A stretch of DNA of 33,321 nt from Acidithrix ferrooxidans. GTDB lineage: Bacteria > Actinomycetota > Acidimicrobiia > Acidimicrobiales > Acidimicrobiaceae. The notes under the pieces were generated by a model. The model searched no databases, had not been told where the DNA came from, and saw nothing but the letters and a program-made list of their open reading frames with translations. The DNA is taken from positions 1 to 33,321 of the forward strand of contig NZ_JXYS01000101.1 of NCBI RefSeq assembly GCF_000949295.1. Reading direction: 5' to 3'. Position numbers and translations under genes: made by a program. This document shows positions 18,248 to 26,763 of this stretch, one piece after another; within the stretch, counting starts at the first letter, position 1, and every line of letters begins with the position of its first letter.

Positions 18248-19429
18248 TTATTGAGAGATCATTCCCTTGCGCCACAAAGACTTAGCTAGAATCTTGGATC
18301 GATCAACTCTAAAGGAATATTTCTGCGCGATGTCTCGAACCTCTGCCAAAAGACCCTCAGATAGGGTCGTAGGGGTTAAGCCCAAGTCTAAGAACTTATT
18401 GTTCTCGACGTTTAGAGTGTTCTCATTTGCCTCAAGCCGAGGATTCGGCAAAAACTGAACCTCAGTACCCGTCATCTTAGAGACCATCTCCGCCAGGTCA
18501 CGAACCCGATGACTCTCTGTCACCTGATTTAGGATCATTGGTCGCTCACCACGTTCAGGTGGATTGGAGATCGCCAATTCTATACATCGAACGGTATCGT
18601 TGATGTGGATGAACGCTCGCGTCTGGCCCCCTGTGCCGTGCACTGTCAGAGGAAATCCAATAGCAGCCTGCATCAAAAAGCGGTTAAGGACGGTCCCATA
18701 GTCACCGTCATAGTCAAAACGGTTAATCAATCGCTCATCGAGTGCCGTCTGTGCGGTCTGTGTACCCCATACGATACCTTGATGCAAGTCGGTCACCTGG
18801 ATGCGATCGTTTTTAGCATAAAAGGCAAAGAGAAGTTGATCAAGAGTCTTGGTCATGTGATAGACCGAGCCAGGGTCCGCAGGATGCAAAATCTCTTTGC
18901 GCTTGGGACCCGAAGAGGTGTCTAGAGTAACCTCTAAGTAACCTTCAGGAATCGACGAGTCTCCCGCCCATCCATAGCCATAGACGCCCATAGTGCCAAG
19001 GTGTACTAGGTGGATATCGGCCCCCACCTCAACAATTGCTGACAAGACATTATGCGTAGCCCGAACGTTATTATCTACCGTATAGCGCTTATTATCAGTG
19101 GACTTCATTGAATAGGGCGCAGAGCGTTGTTCAGCAAAATGAACTATTGCATCGGGTTGAAATTCGCGCAAAATAGTGACAAATCGATCGAAATCAGAAG
19201 CTAGGTTTAAATTTCTAAACTCTATCGTCTTGCCGGAGACCTCATGCCAGGTAGAGATCCGCTCACCTAAATTCGAAATTGGTGTCAACGAAGAGGTCTC
19301 AAGATCGATGTCGATCTTACGCCTTGACATGTTATCGACGATCATTACTTCGTGACCGAGCGAGCTCAGGTGAAGGGATGTAGGCCATCCGCAAAAACCA
19401 TCACCACCAAGAACAATAATCTTCTTCAT
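18248..19429 (-). CDS. UDP-sulfoquinovose synthase (SQD1/SqdB/Agl3 family)
   Basis: A 393-residue extended short-chain dehydrogenase that converts UDP-glucose and sulfite to UDP-sulfoquinovose, the donor for sulfolipid head groups or sulfonated glycans. It matches SQD1 along its length: GGDGFCGWPTSLHLS NAD fold at 8-22, FAEQRSAPYSM, LGTMGVYGYG with the catalytic Thr, YHMTK (Tyr-x3-Lys), DLHQGIVWGTQT, DYDGDYGTVLNRF, and GGQTRAFIHINDTV. Homology begins at the ATG at 19429. A 13-residue upstream extension to 19468 is possible but unlikely, because a TAGGAG/GAGAG purine run precedes the ATG. It is monocistronic. No sulfolipid glycosyltransferase (SqdX/SQD2) is beside it, so the acceptor is unknown. 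Confidence 0.9.
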   Translation of the reverse strand: MKKIIVLGGDGFCGWPTSLHLSSLGHEVMIVDNMSRRKIDIDLETSSLTPISNLGERISTWHEVSGKTIEFRNLNLASDFDRFVTILREFQPDAIVHFAEQRSAPYSMKSTDNKRYTVDNNVRATHNVLSAIVEVGADIHLVHLGTMGVYGYGWAGDSSIPEGYLEVTLDTSSGPKRKEILHPADPGSVYHMTKTLDQLLFAFYAKNDRIQVTDLHQGIVWGTQTAQTALDERLINRFDYDGDYGTVLNRFLMQAAIGFPLTVHGTGGQTRAFIHINDTVRCIELAISNPPERGERPMILNQVTESHRVRDLAEMVSKMTGTEVQFLPNPRLEANENTLNVENNKFLDLGLTPTTLSEGLLAEVRDIAQKYSFRVDRSKILAKSLWRKGMISQ

Positions 19430-19823
19430 CAAACTCTCTACTCCTACCAACTTGCAAAAACATGTCACTCACGCGGGTAATACATTAGCTATCGCCTAGT
19501 ATTGGCCAAACATTATAGTTAACTCTAATCGCTTCATGGATTAGCCACTATCTGTCACATTTTCATATGCGCGGGCGATCAAAATCCGGTCTGAATTCCA
19601 CACTCTGTAGCACCAAATCAAAGAACCCTAAACCGCCATCAAATGACCCAGATAACAATCCAAAGGAACGCTAACCGCGAATTTAAGAACTCCCTTGAAT
19701 CTTGCCAGGGGAATGTTATGCAAAGATTAAATCAAGCGAAACCTATGCATTTAACTAAAGAGACATCTAAAGCAACTCCTAGGAATTTAAATTCCAAAGA
19801 TATACCGTCGATCAAACGTGTGC
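19430..19823. other. Intergenic region
   Basis: About 390 bases between two minus-strand genes; no gene, hairpin or repeat stands out. Confidence 0.4.
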
Positions 19824-20684
19824 CTACTTGTTCACCAGAACTAAGACGAGCCCAAAGTGACAAAGGGCAGCAGCAATAACTAAGGCATGGAAGATCTCAT
19901 GATAGCCAAAGATCGTGGGAGATGGATCAGGTCGCTTGAATGCATAGACCACGGCACCTATCGTATATAGGATGCCTCCAGTTACCAAGAGGCTAAAAGC
20001 CAATCCACCACCATTATGAAGAAGTTGTGGAAGGATTCCAACTGCGGCCCAGCCCAGGGCTACATAGATGACGGCAGTTAACCACTTTGCGGCATCAATC
20101 CAAAGAAGTTTCATGACGATGCCCCCGATGGCGCCGCCCCATACCAGTGCCAAAATCAGATTGCGGGAAAAGGGTGACAACGCTAGAAATGCAACGGGTG
20201 TATATGTTCCAGCGACAGCTAAAAAGATCATCGAGTGGTCGGCACGTCGCATTAGACGCCGTGCCTTTGGCGACCAGGTATGACGATGAAAGAGGGCACT
20301 AACTCCGAACATTCCAGTAACACATATCGAATAAACGAGAGTTATAAGGTGATTGGATAGACCATTTACATCAAACTGTAAATAAATCCCCAATGCTATG
20401 AAGACAAAAAACGCCCCTTGATGCGAAACGCCTCGGTATTTTGGTTTTACTGGCGATCCCGTGGTATCAGGTGAGAGCGAAGACACCCTTACTATCTTAG
20501 CACGAACTGGGCCTCCGCAAGATAAGCGACAGAGTTTACCAAGAGTGAAATACGTCATTACCGTTGATTTCGCACTCAAATTGTTTATCGCCGAAGGTAG
20601 CCTTTCTAGGGAGATCCACTTTAGACGATCCAAGAAGAGGTAAGACTCCTCGATATGGCTCAATTCTTTGTTCCAAAGCAGCAC
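19824..20684 (-). CDS. Hemolysin III / PAQR-family membrane protein
   Basis: Family homology covers roughly residues 82-286, with about seven transmembrane helices. Conserved motifs are SALFHRHTW after the second helix, RADHSMIFLAVAGTYTP in the middle, and YHEIFHALVIAAALCHF near the end. The Asp and His residues in them form the presumed zinc site of PAQR/YqfA proteins. The biochemical role of bacterial members is unsettled (membrane fluidity or lipid hydrolase activity are proposed); 'hemolysin' is historical. The ~80-residue N-terminal extension is unlike the family. The ATG at 20558 (244 residues) or the GTG near 20487 are likelier starts, but none has a good ribosome site. Confidence 0.85.
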   Translation of the reverse strand: MLLWNKELSHIEESYLFLDRLKWISLERLPSAINNLSAKSTVMTYFTLGKLCRLSCGGPVRAKIVRVSSLSPDTTGSPVKPKYRGVSHQGAFFVFIALGIYLQFDVNGLSNHLITLVYSICVTGMFGVSALFHRHTWSPKARRLMRRADHSMIFLAVAGTYTPVAFLALSPFSRNLILALVWGGAIGGIVMKLLWIDAAKWLTAVIYVALGWAAVGILPQLLHNGGGLAFSLLVTGGILYTIGAVVYAFKRPDPSPTIFGYHEIFHALVIAAALCHFGLVLVLVNK

Positions 20685-21000
20685 TTGGGTACAATTGCAA
20701 AAAGCTTGCCGCGCCCACTACCCTTTAGATCGCCCTTTAGGGCACCCTTCAGATCTTACCGAAAGTCAACAAACTGAATAACTCTCACAAGATCAGAGAG
20801 AAATATCTTATTGCTGTAATCAAAACGAGAAGTAGTGAGACAAAAAATGGCAGTTTGTCCAAGCACTATTTTAGGCGCTCGATAGCCTCAGGGTCTCAGA
20901 GCTAATGAATTAGTCAATGCTCGAAAGGGCCCCAACCCTTCATAGAAACCAATGTGTCAATACGCCTTTAATAACTCTCCGATCAAATGTCATTTCCGTA
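20685..21000. other. Intergenic region
   Basis: Upstream region of the hemolysin-III gene reaching the right end of the IS605 remnant. No gene is seen. A small CCCTTTAG repeat and 5-bp hairpin lie near 20720-20742. Confidence 0.4.
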
Positions 21001-21200
21001 GGTGAACCTCCCCGCCCTCACGGACGGGGCTTCTGGCTCCGTCTGTTTGGTTGGGGTTACCTGACATCACTTCCATCGCGCCACCGGGACCGACTGGTCT
21101 GGTGCTAATGAATTAGCACTGGTAGATGAGTTTGCTAGTTTCGGCTTGCTTGTCTGAGGTATCTCAGACAAGGCCCGGTTCTGGGCACTACTTCGGGCTC
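21001..21200 (-). ncRNA. Candidate omega-RNA-like 3' end, copy A
   Basis: In TnpB elements the guide RNA comes from the tnpB 3' end plus the right end. Here the minus strand ends CCCCGTCC-GTGA-GGGCGGGG, then AGGTTCACC, and flanking DNA would serve as guide. A second stem at 21102-21109/21112-21119 and a near-perfect 20-base palindrome near 21150-21170 add structure. Boundaries are approximate and expression is unknown. Confidence 0.4.
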
Positions 21201-21670
21201 TGGCCTTACGGCAATGCACCTTTTGGTGTGTCTTGCGTTGATCGGGTGACCAATGTTTTTCAGCTCGAAGATACGTGACTAAGATTGTTGTATCTAGTCC
21301 AATTGGAGAATGTTTATTGCTCCTAGGGCGTCTCGATGACAGCTGAACCCACAGATAGGGTTCTTGCATCGGTAGTGCCGACCTGATGGTCGCTTGCGTC
21401 TTAAGCACGCGGGGCAAGTTTGGCTAGAGTATGACTCGTTTAGGGGTTGTATCTCTAAGTTAGTTTTCTCATTGAGGTATTGCTCTGAGGGCCTCTTGAC
21501 CACTGGGATAGTTGCTGGCGACCGTGGCGACCCATGGATCGTTTGGCTTTACTATGTTTTTCTATCCCTCTTACGTCACCAACTATGAGTGTGGCGGTGT
21601 TGTGGTTAATGACGTCGCGATATAGGTGACATTCTCCAGTCACAGTTCCAAAGTCACATCGACGCTTCAC
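21067..21670 (-). pseudogene. TnpB RNA-guided nuclease, 3' fragment (copy A)
   Basis: The upstream frame (21670-21503) reads TATLIVGDVRGIEKH and RQQLSQWS, the RuvC-II neighbourhood of TnpB. After a one-base frame change, 21503-21294 encodes SSQTCPACLRRK and YRCKNPICGFSCHRDALGAINIL, the four-Cys zinc finger and the final RuvC Asp. A 28-base deletion between GGAGA repeats (relative to copy B) then causes a premature stop, and the original stop is also lost. The N-terminal two thirds of TnpB is absent, so no nuclease can be made. Confidence 0.85.
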
Positions 21671-21839
21671 CGTCTATGTATTTAGCGGTTGCGGTGAACG
21701 ATCCCTCGGGGAACAACGCTGCTTAGAGTGTAATACCTTTATGGCTCGAGTAGGAATAGGGGGATATTGTCCCTCCTGTGACGAACCAATCTCCATTACC
21801 GATCTACTTGGGGAGGAGTTGACACAAGCAAGAAAATAA
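21630..21839 (+). CDS. Zinc-ribbon fragment, origin unassigned
   Basis: An open frame of 69 codons without a good start, ending in TAA at 21837-21839. It contains GCGERSLGEQRCLECNTF then GIGGYCPSCDEPI, giving two CxxC pairs separated by 13 residues, and ends DLLGEELTQARK. The regular Cys spacing and pre-stop composition suggest a genuine C-terminal zinc ribbon of a larger protein, perhaps a transposase, cut off upstream by the TnpB fragment. It overlaps copy A on the opposite strand. A 9-bp hairpin (21856-21864/21880-21888) follows the stop. Confidence 0.4.
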   Translation, partial: HSPVTVPKSHRRFTVYVFSGCGERSLGEQRCLECNTFMARVGIGGYCPSCDEPISITDLLGEELTQARK

Positions 21840-22133
21840 ATCGGGGATAGTTGACTTATTGCTACCCCGGTCGAGTGGATAGCAATAAAGGAAAACAGTC
21901 ACCTTCAGCAAATACACTGACGGTTACGGCCATGAACCCAATCGACGCGTTGGTTCCATAACAGTGCCGCCCTATGGCATGAGTCGTGAGCTAGGCGATA
22001 GGATACGCCTGTCAAGAAGATAGGCACGATAGCCGTTGTGTACTGTGGGCTTTTACTAACCATTTCTACATCTGAAATAGCATTATTTGCTAGATGCTAT
22101 ATTCCATTATACGATCGATGATTGGCACCATAA

Positions 22134-22500
22134 AAGGCATTTGCTATACATGCACACATTGTATTGATATCTAAATATCGCCGTTATGTAATGACGAACA
22201 GAGTAAGTGACGAGATCAAATCCGCTCTCATTGAAGTGTGTACTCGTTTTGATTCCATCTCCGATGCTTTTGAGACAGAGGGCAATCATGCGCACCTGTT
22301 GATTAGCTATCCACCCAAAGTTGCTTTATCAAGGATGGTGATGTCTATGAAGACGCTATCGGCCATGAGAGCAAGCCAAAGAACTGGCCGGAAGCCCAAG
22401 ATGCTTTGTGGGGGAACCACTTCTGGTCACCCTCATAGTCGATAGTGTCTTGTGGTGGAGCACCATTAGAGAAAGTGAAGAAATACGGTGAGAAAGTACG
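22134..22500 (+). pseudogene. TnpA Y1 (HUH) transposase of IS200/IS605, degraded
   Basis: The frame 22134-22445 encodes HIVLISKYRRYVM, the first strand of IS200/IS605 TnpA, and EGNHAHLLISYPP, which holds the His-x-His metal pair. The expected ALWGNHFWSPS continues in another frame after a frameshift near 22400. It is then cut by TAG, and SCGGAPLEKVKKY with the presumed catalytic Tyr follows. A 13-base tandem duplication at 22485-22510 blurs the 3' end. Single-strand excision and insertion activity must be lost. Confidence 0.8.
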
Positions 22501-22510
22501 GTGAGAAAGT
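22485..22510. repeat. 13-bp tandem duplication
   Basis: The unit ACGGTGAGAAAGT occurs twice in direct contact, at the decayed end of tnpA. Confidence 0.9.
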
Positions 22511-22612
22511 ACATAGGGTACCAAAAACTCCCAAGAGGGAAATCAGGTAGACCGAGAAAGAACGAGGTAGCTTGACCCCTCCCTTACGGAAACCGATTGC
22601 GCTTCCGCTGGT

Positions 22613-23566
22613 TCAAACCAAGATTGATTCGACCCTGACCATATCAATCAGATGATCTATGTCGCTAGGAATGAAGAGTTCGGTGCCTACTCGTAGCGAC
22701 GTACCACTACCACAGGCTACACCAAGCGCCAACATCTCCTTGGAACCCATTCCCCTTATGAGCGCTGTAACCATTCCACCGACCATGGAATCACCGGCTC
22801 CCACACTGGACTTACATTCTACCCGTGGAGCGTAGCCAAAGAATGTTCCCTCTGAACATGCTAAGAGCGCACCATCTCGACCCATTGAGACGCAAACATA
22901 GGCTACTCCTGATTCATGGATCTTCTTAGCTTCTATAGCAATATCCTCAAGGCCATGGAGCCGCCGACCACAAAATTGCTCGATCTCATGTTGATTGGGC
23001 TTTATGAAAAATGGACAGTGCTCAATCGCTAAGCGCAAATGGGAGCCATTGGTATCCAAAATCGACCGAGCGCCAACCTTGTCTAGGTCGTCGAGCATCC
23101 TCGAATAAAAATCATATGGAATTCCAGGAGGCATAGAACCCGTAAGGATCCCATAGCCACCATAACAATGATCTAAAAATTGACTTCTAAGGGATTCGGC
23201 TGCATCAGGAGGAATGTACGGACCAACCCCTGTTATCTCAAACTGAGCCGGCGGACTTGCCTGTATGAATGTGGCATTGAGCCGGGTCTCACCTTCTACT
23301 TCTATCCAGCGACCATCGGCCAATTGCTCGTGAAGAAGCTCTTTTAACAACAAGCCAATCTTCCCTGCGGAAAAGCCAAAATGGCGAGGCGAAAGGCCCA
23401 AGCGCTCTAAAGCTCTAGCAACATTTACGCCATTGCCACCAGGATCATTCCTGGTAACCCTTGCATAGTTCTTTTGGTCTGCATGGAGCTCTTCAATTTC
23501 ATAGGATATATCTACCGCAGGATTCAACGTCAGCACCGAGATCGGTGGCATCTCGTTTTCGGTCAT
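22613..23566 (-). CDS. PfkB-family sugar kinase, 1-phosphofructokinase type
   Basis: A 317-residue ribokinase-fold enzyme. TLNPAVDISYEIEEL (13-27) and DPGGNGVNVARAL (41-53) are the hallmark first signature of the FruK/LacC/PfkB branch. GSMPPG, FIKPNQHE and SVGAGDSMVGGMVTAL (catalytic Asp in GAGD) complete it. These kinases phosphorylate fructose-1-phosphate, tagatose-6-phosphate or fructose-6-phosphate. Without a fructose PTS nearby the substrate is open, and a PfkB-type 6-phosphofructokinase role is possible. The ATG is preceded by a weak GGGATTGGG. It is a single gene flanked by the IS605 remnant and a kilobase without genes. Confidence 0.85.
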   Translation of the reverse strand: MTENEMPPISVLTLNPAVDISYEIEELHADQKNYARVTRNDPGGNGVNVARALERLGLSPRHFGFSAGKIGLLLKELLHEQLADGRWIEVEGETRLNATFIQASPPAQFEITGVGPYIPPDAAESLRSQFLDHCYGGYGILTGSMPPGIPYDFYSRMLDDLDKVGARSILDTNGSHLRLAIEHCPFFIKPNQHEIEQFCGRRLHGLEDIAIEAKKIHESGVAYVCVSMGRDGALLACSEGTFFGYAPRVECKSSVGAGDSMVGGMVTALIRGMGSKEMLALGVACGSGTSLRVGTELFIPSDIDHLIDMVRVESILV

Positions 23567-24571
23567 GACAACCCAATCCCCTTGATGTGGATATCAAAAA
23601 CAACCATTACCAAAATCGTCTGCTTGAAAAAAAACAAGAGCCACAACCTAACCTAGGCAACAAAGAGCAGCCAGAATATAGCCACCGAGTACTCAGATCA
23701 TGGGTAAATTCCAAATAAACCTAAACTGGTCCATAGACAACTCCCTCAAAGGGAATCTATAGATCACTGCCAAAAAAGCCACAACGAAAATCCATCCACT
23801 GCTACTTTTTTCAATCAGATTTGCCAATTGAAAAAAGTTAAGGTAACGTTATTAGCTAATCTAATTAATCATGCTGAAATAGTGTAATTTTTTCAAAAAG
23901 TCTTTTCGACTATAACCCCGATAGATTAGAATAAGAGACCATTCTTTAGTAACGGCACTTGATTCCCATTTATTCTATGGATCTGCTTGGTGCGAATTAG
24001 TTTTCAAACAAAACACAAGCGCCCCAACAACAAGCGCCCAATAGGATCGCATCAAGTGCAGGCCAAAACAAGCTTGAAACCTACAGATCGAGGATTGTCT
24101 TAGGCGGTGCGCATGCAATCCAAACTAGCTCAAAGAAGAGGTTCTGCAATAAGCCCTCGCAACGTCAGCCTAAATTGCACCGTGACAACGCAAAATGAAC
24201 GGGTTGGCTACCCCGCTTTCAACCAGTCGACCCAGCCAAAAGATAGTAGTGGTCAATATTCGCCAACCAGAAATTATCCGAGAGCTAAGCCATCAGTGGT
24301 TCTCCTTTGGTGCTTGGGTTGGTCGAGTGACCATCCAATTTCCTAGTTACCCACGCAATACGAGATGGCTATGTCCCTAAAGGCGTTTCAACGAAAATGG
24401 ACCCTAAGAAGGATGACTCCAATTAATTCAAAGGATAATTTCTAGCTAGACACAAATCCCTAGTCATTCCAATGAACTCTTGTTATTCGTGTCGTTCGGG
24501 GAACAAACGATGACCTATGCCTCTAGTAGGTGAGTCGCTCGAATCGTAGCATCAATGAATTAAGGACCACT
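23567..24571. other. Intergenic region of about 1 kb
   Basis: No convincing gene on either strand. Notable are a perfect 12-bp inverted repeat (23804-23815 with 23827-23838) and a strongly AT-rich stretch 23800-23960 upstream of the kinase gene. Confidence 0.5.
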
Positions 24572-24583
24572 GGAGGAATTTAG

Positions 24584-24850
24584 ATGATGTACATGTGGGG
24601 AAACGGTGGATGAGGAAGCGGCGGATGGGGAAGCGGAATGTGGATCCTAATGGCCGTTGCCATGATTTTGCTATGGGCGGTAGTGGCATTAGGCGTTGTA
24701 ATCGCGCTAAGACATTTCAAAAATACTAACAAAAAAGCCGAACAAGGCATAGCAGATGTCGAGGGCATCCTTCGAAATCGTCTTGCCCACGGAGAGATCA
24801 ACCCTGACGAATATCAAAGAACGCTCGAAACACTCCGAGGAAAAAGGTGA
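24584..24850 (+). pseudogene. SHOCT-domain small membrane protein, interrupted by an in-frame TGA
   Basis: A textbook GGAGG (24572-24576) lies seven bases before ATG 24584. From there the frame reads MMYMWGNGG, TGA at 24611-24613, then GSGGWGSGMWILMAV onward to 24850. A hydrophobic helix (~23-42) and a SHOCT domain (IADVEGILRNRLAHGEINPDEYQ) follow, the standard build of short copper/envelope-linked SHOCT proteins. Translation might start at ATG 24638 (70 residues), which lacks a good ribosome site and omits the Gly/Trp-rich head. The stop overlaps the next GTG by four bases, tying it to the cupredoxin. Confidence 0.75.
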
Positions 24851-25419
24851 ATCTAAAACTCAGAACCACAGGATTTATAGCCACTGGGGTCATTATTCTT
24901 GCTGGTGCATCCACAGTTATCGTCCATGGTGTCGCTTCGTCGACCCATCAAAGTACAATACACTCTCTCACAGCGAGCGGGAGCTGTCAGCCTCAAAACC
25001 CAGCAGCACAAGTTGTTCAGGTTGGCTTATACGACCATGGAGGCTCAGAGATGGCACATGGGTCAATGATGGGACATGGGATAATGATGCTGGCTCTGAA
25101 TCCGAGCCCATCGATAGTTCATGCTGGTCAAATCACATTTGTGGTTAGCAACTATGGATCACTGAACCACGAATTTCTAGTGTTGCCAATGCCAGCAGCA
25201 GGCATTGGGACCAGAACTGTCGCTGAAAACGGAAAGATAAACGAATCTCAAAGCCTTGGCGAAGCATCCACCTCATGCGGGGCTGGAGCTGGTAGCGGAA
25301 TTGTGGCAGGTTCTAGGAGCTGGATAACGCTTAAACTAGCAACTGGAAAGTACGAACTTCTTTGCGATGTTCCCTGGCACTATACGAATGGGATGTATTC
25401 AAGCTTTACAGTTACGTAG
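24847..25419 (+). CDS. Membrane-anchored cupredoxin (type-1 copper protein)
   Basis: A 190-residue protein with an uncleaved-looking N-terminal hydrophobic anchor (~9-29) and an extracytoplasmic cupredoxin domain (~80-190). The type-1 site is complete: His108 in SLNHEFLVLPMP, then Cys173, His178 and Met183 in LLCDVPWHYTNGMYSSF. Cys47 and Cys144 could form a disulfide. A Met/His-rich stretch (HGSMMGHGIMM, 71-81) precedes the fold and may bind copper. Such proteins carry electrons, as rusticyanin and sulfocyanin do in acidophile iron oxidation, or handle copper. The GTG start overlaps the SHOCT gene stop (GTGA). Confidence 0.85.
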   Translation: MNLKLRTTGFIATGVIILAGASTVIVHGVASSTHQSTIHSLTASGSCQPQNPAAQVVQVGLYDHGGSEMAHGSMMGHGIMMLALNPSPSIVHAGQITFVVSNYGSLNHEFLVLPMPAAGIGTRTVAENGKINESQSLGEASTSCGAGAGSGIVAGSRSWITLKLATGKYELLCDVPWHYTNGMYSSFTVT

Positions 25420-26763
25420 CCACTAATAAAAAAGCTATCAAATATCAAAACTTCAACCTCATAGCCAGGATCAGCTACTGTTACCCAATATCTGCGCTAA
25501 CAGTATTACAAGAAGGATGCGAAGGCTAGGGACAAGCGGTCGGCGAATTGATTGTCATGAATAAATATCCCTGTAAGAACTCGTGTCTAAAGGCAATCCT
25601 CAAAGAAACCAAGGAAAGACCAACTCCGCTAGTCGCTCATGAACTAAAACCCCTATGGCAACGCTTTTCCTTATGCCAAAAACCTCTACCAAAGTGCGGG
25701 CGCCTCACTAGGGCCCTTTCCCAGGGGTAGCTCCGCAGGAGGTCGATCCATCAATACTCTTTCTAGCGTTGCTATTATTTCGCCTTCGAATCAGCGGTTG
25801 AGGTCTACCCTAGTCACACCCATTGCCTCGGCTGATTCCACCACTTAGCGACAAGTTCGTATGTATACTTTTAGTTTTGGGGAGTTGGCTCCCAGACCAT
25901 CAAGTTGAATCAGATTTTAATCTGGGCCGAAAACCTATTTTACCTTATTATTGGCCTCTTGAGCATGGAGGCAGTCTATCAAGGCAGCGCAATCCTATGG
26001 GCCAAGGTACTTCCTGGAGGTGAAAACTTCATCCCTACCGTCACCTTGGAGGTGGTAGGAGTTTTTCAATTTCCGGCGCCGCCAAAGAGCCATGGCCTAC
26101 CAAGATCATAATCAAAGCACACAGCAGGACTAAGTGGCTGATCCAGTTGTCGATCCAAGCGTCGATCTAGGTATTAGTTAAACTAGCTAATACCTCCATC
26201 ATAAACTTGCGAAAGGAGAAACTTGCGAAATTTAAAAGAGGAAAGCAACCCGTAACCTCTAATAAAAATATTAGGCGGCTCCCTTGTGATCGGCACCCAA
26301 CAATGCAGAACTGTCTCTAGCGGTGAGTTGTATTGATCGAAAAATAAAATTCAGGATCAATTGAGTCACAAAGTTCCAGGAGACAAATCACAGATCCAAA
26401 TACGGCAATTCTTTTGACTACACCTGGTATTTGCACCTGGTGCCAGCGACTTTTGCCAATGATTGTTTATGGAAAGATACGATCCAAATCTGAAATCTCC
26501 AAGGGTGCTCCCTTTGCTCTGCATCCATGCAAACGAATCAACAAAAGGATCCAAATCTGAAATCTCCAAAGGCGCAGTCCCATTTCAGAGACGAAGTGAT
26601 AGTCAATATCAGGTATCGACCGCAACGAAAAAGCTAATCACCAAGGTGTAATCTTCAATTAACCACACTATCCTGCGCTAGAACGCCGTCAATAGTCGCT
26701 TTTCATGGCAACCTGGGGAGAATTCAATCAACAATAGAGAGAATTCGTCCGTCCGGTACTCAA
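25420..26763. other. Intergenic region of 1.3 kb with direct repeats
   Basis: No gene is convincing. It holds a 22-base perfect direct repeat (26481-26502 and 26548-26569), a short direct repeat (26203-26214 and 26219-26230), and an inverted repeat 26169-26177/26187-26195. Erased coding sequence is possible but cannot be recognised. Confidence 0.5.
26481..26569. repeat. 22-bp direct repeat pair
   Basis: The same 22 bases (GATCCAAATCTG...) occur at 26481-26502 and 26548-26569, 45 bases apart, without any surrounding homology. Confidence 0.9.

Larger units (their letters stand above)
21001..22520. mobile_element. Decayed IS605-type element (copy A)
   Basis: The right end (hairpin then GGTTCACC on the minus strand) sits at 21001. 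A tnpB 3' remnant reads leftward and a tnpA remnant reads rightward, the divergent arrangement of IS605. The tnpB 5' half is missing, and a zinc-ribbon reading frame occupies the gap. The left end is not clearly identified; it may lie between 22520 and 22600. The first 615 bases are repeated at 28157-28800. Confidence 0.75.

Noticed and set aside
19643-19879. 78-codon plus-strand frame in the gap before the hemolysin-III gene
   Set aside because: No ribosome site, low-complexity polar composition, and its end overlaps the hemolysin-III gene antisense.
22411-22450. TAG in the tnpA remnant as loss of the catalytic tyrosine
   Set aside because: In IS200/IS605 TnpA the catalytic Tyr lies later, in the helix after GGAPL; a Tyr codon is still present there, so the TAG is an ordinary nonsense mutation.
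22560-22620. tRNA T-loop-like GGTTCAAACC
   Set aside because: No acceptor, D or anticodon stem could be paired around it.
24847-25400. CRISPR or riboswitch possibility in the SHOCT-cupredoxin region because of Gly/Met repeats
   Set aside because: The repeats are coding (GGWGS units and a Met/His stretch) with no spacer pattern and no leader structure.
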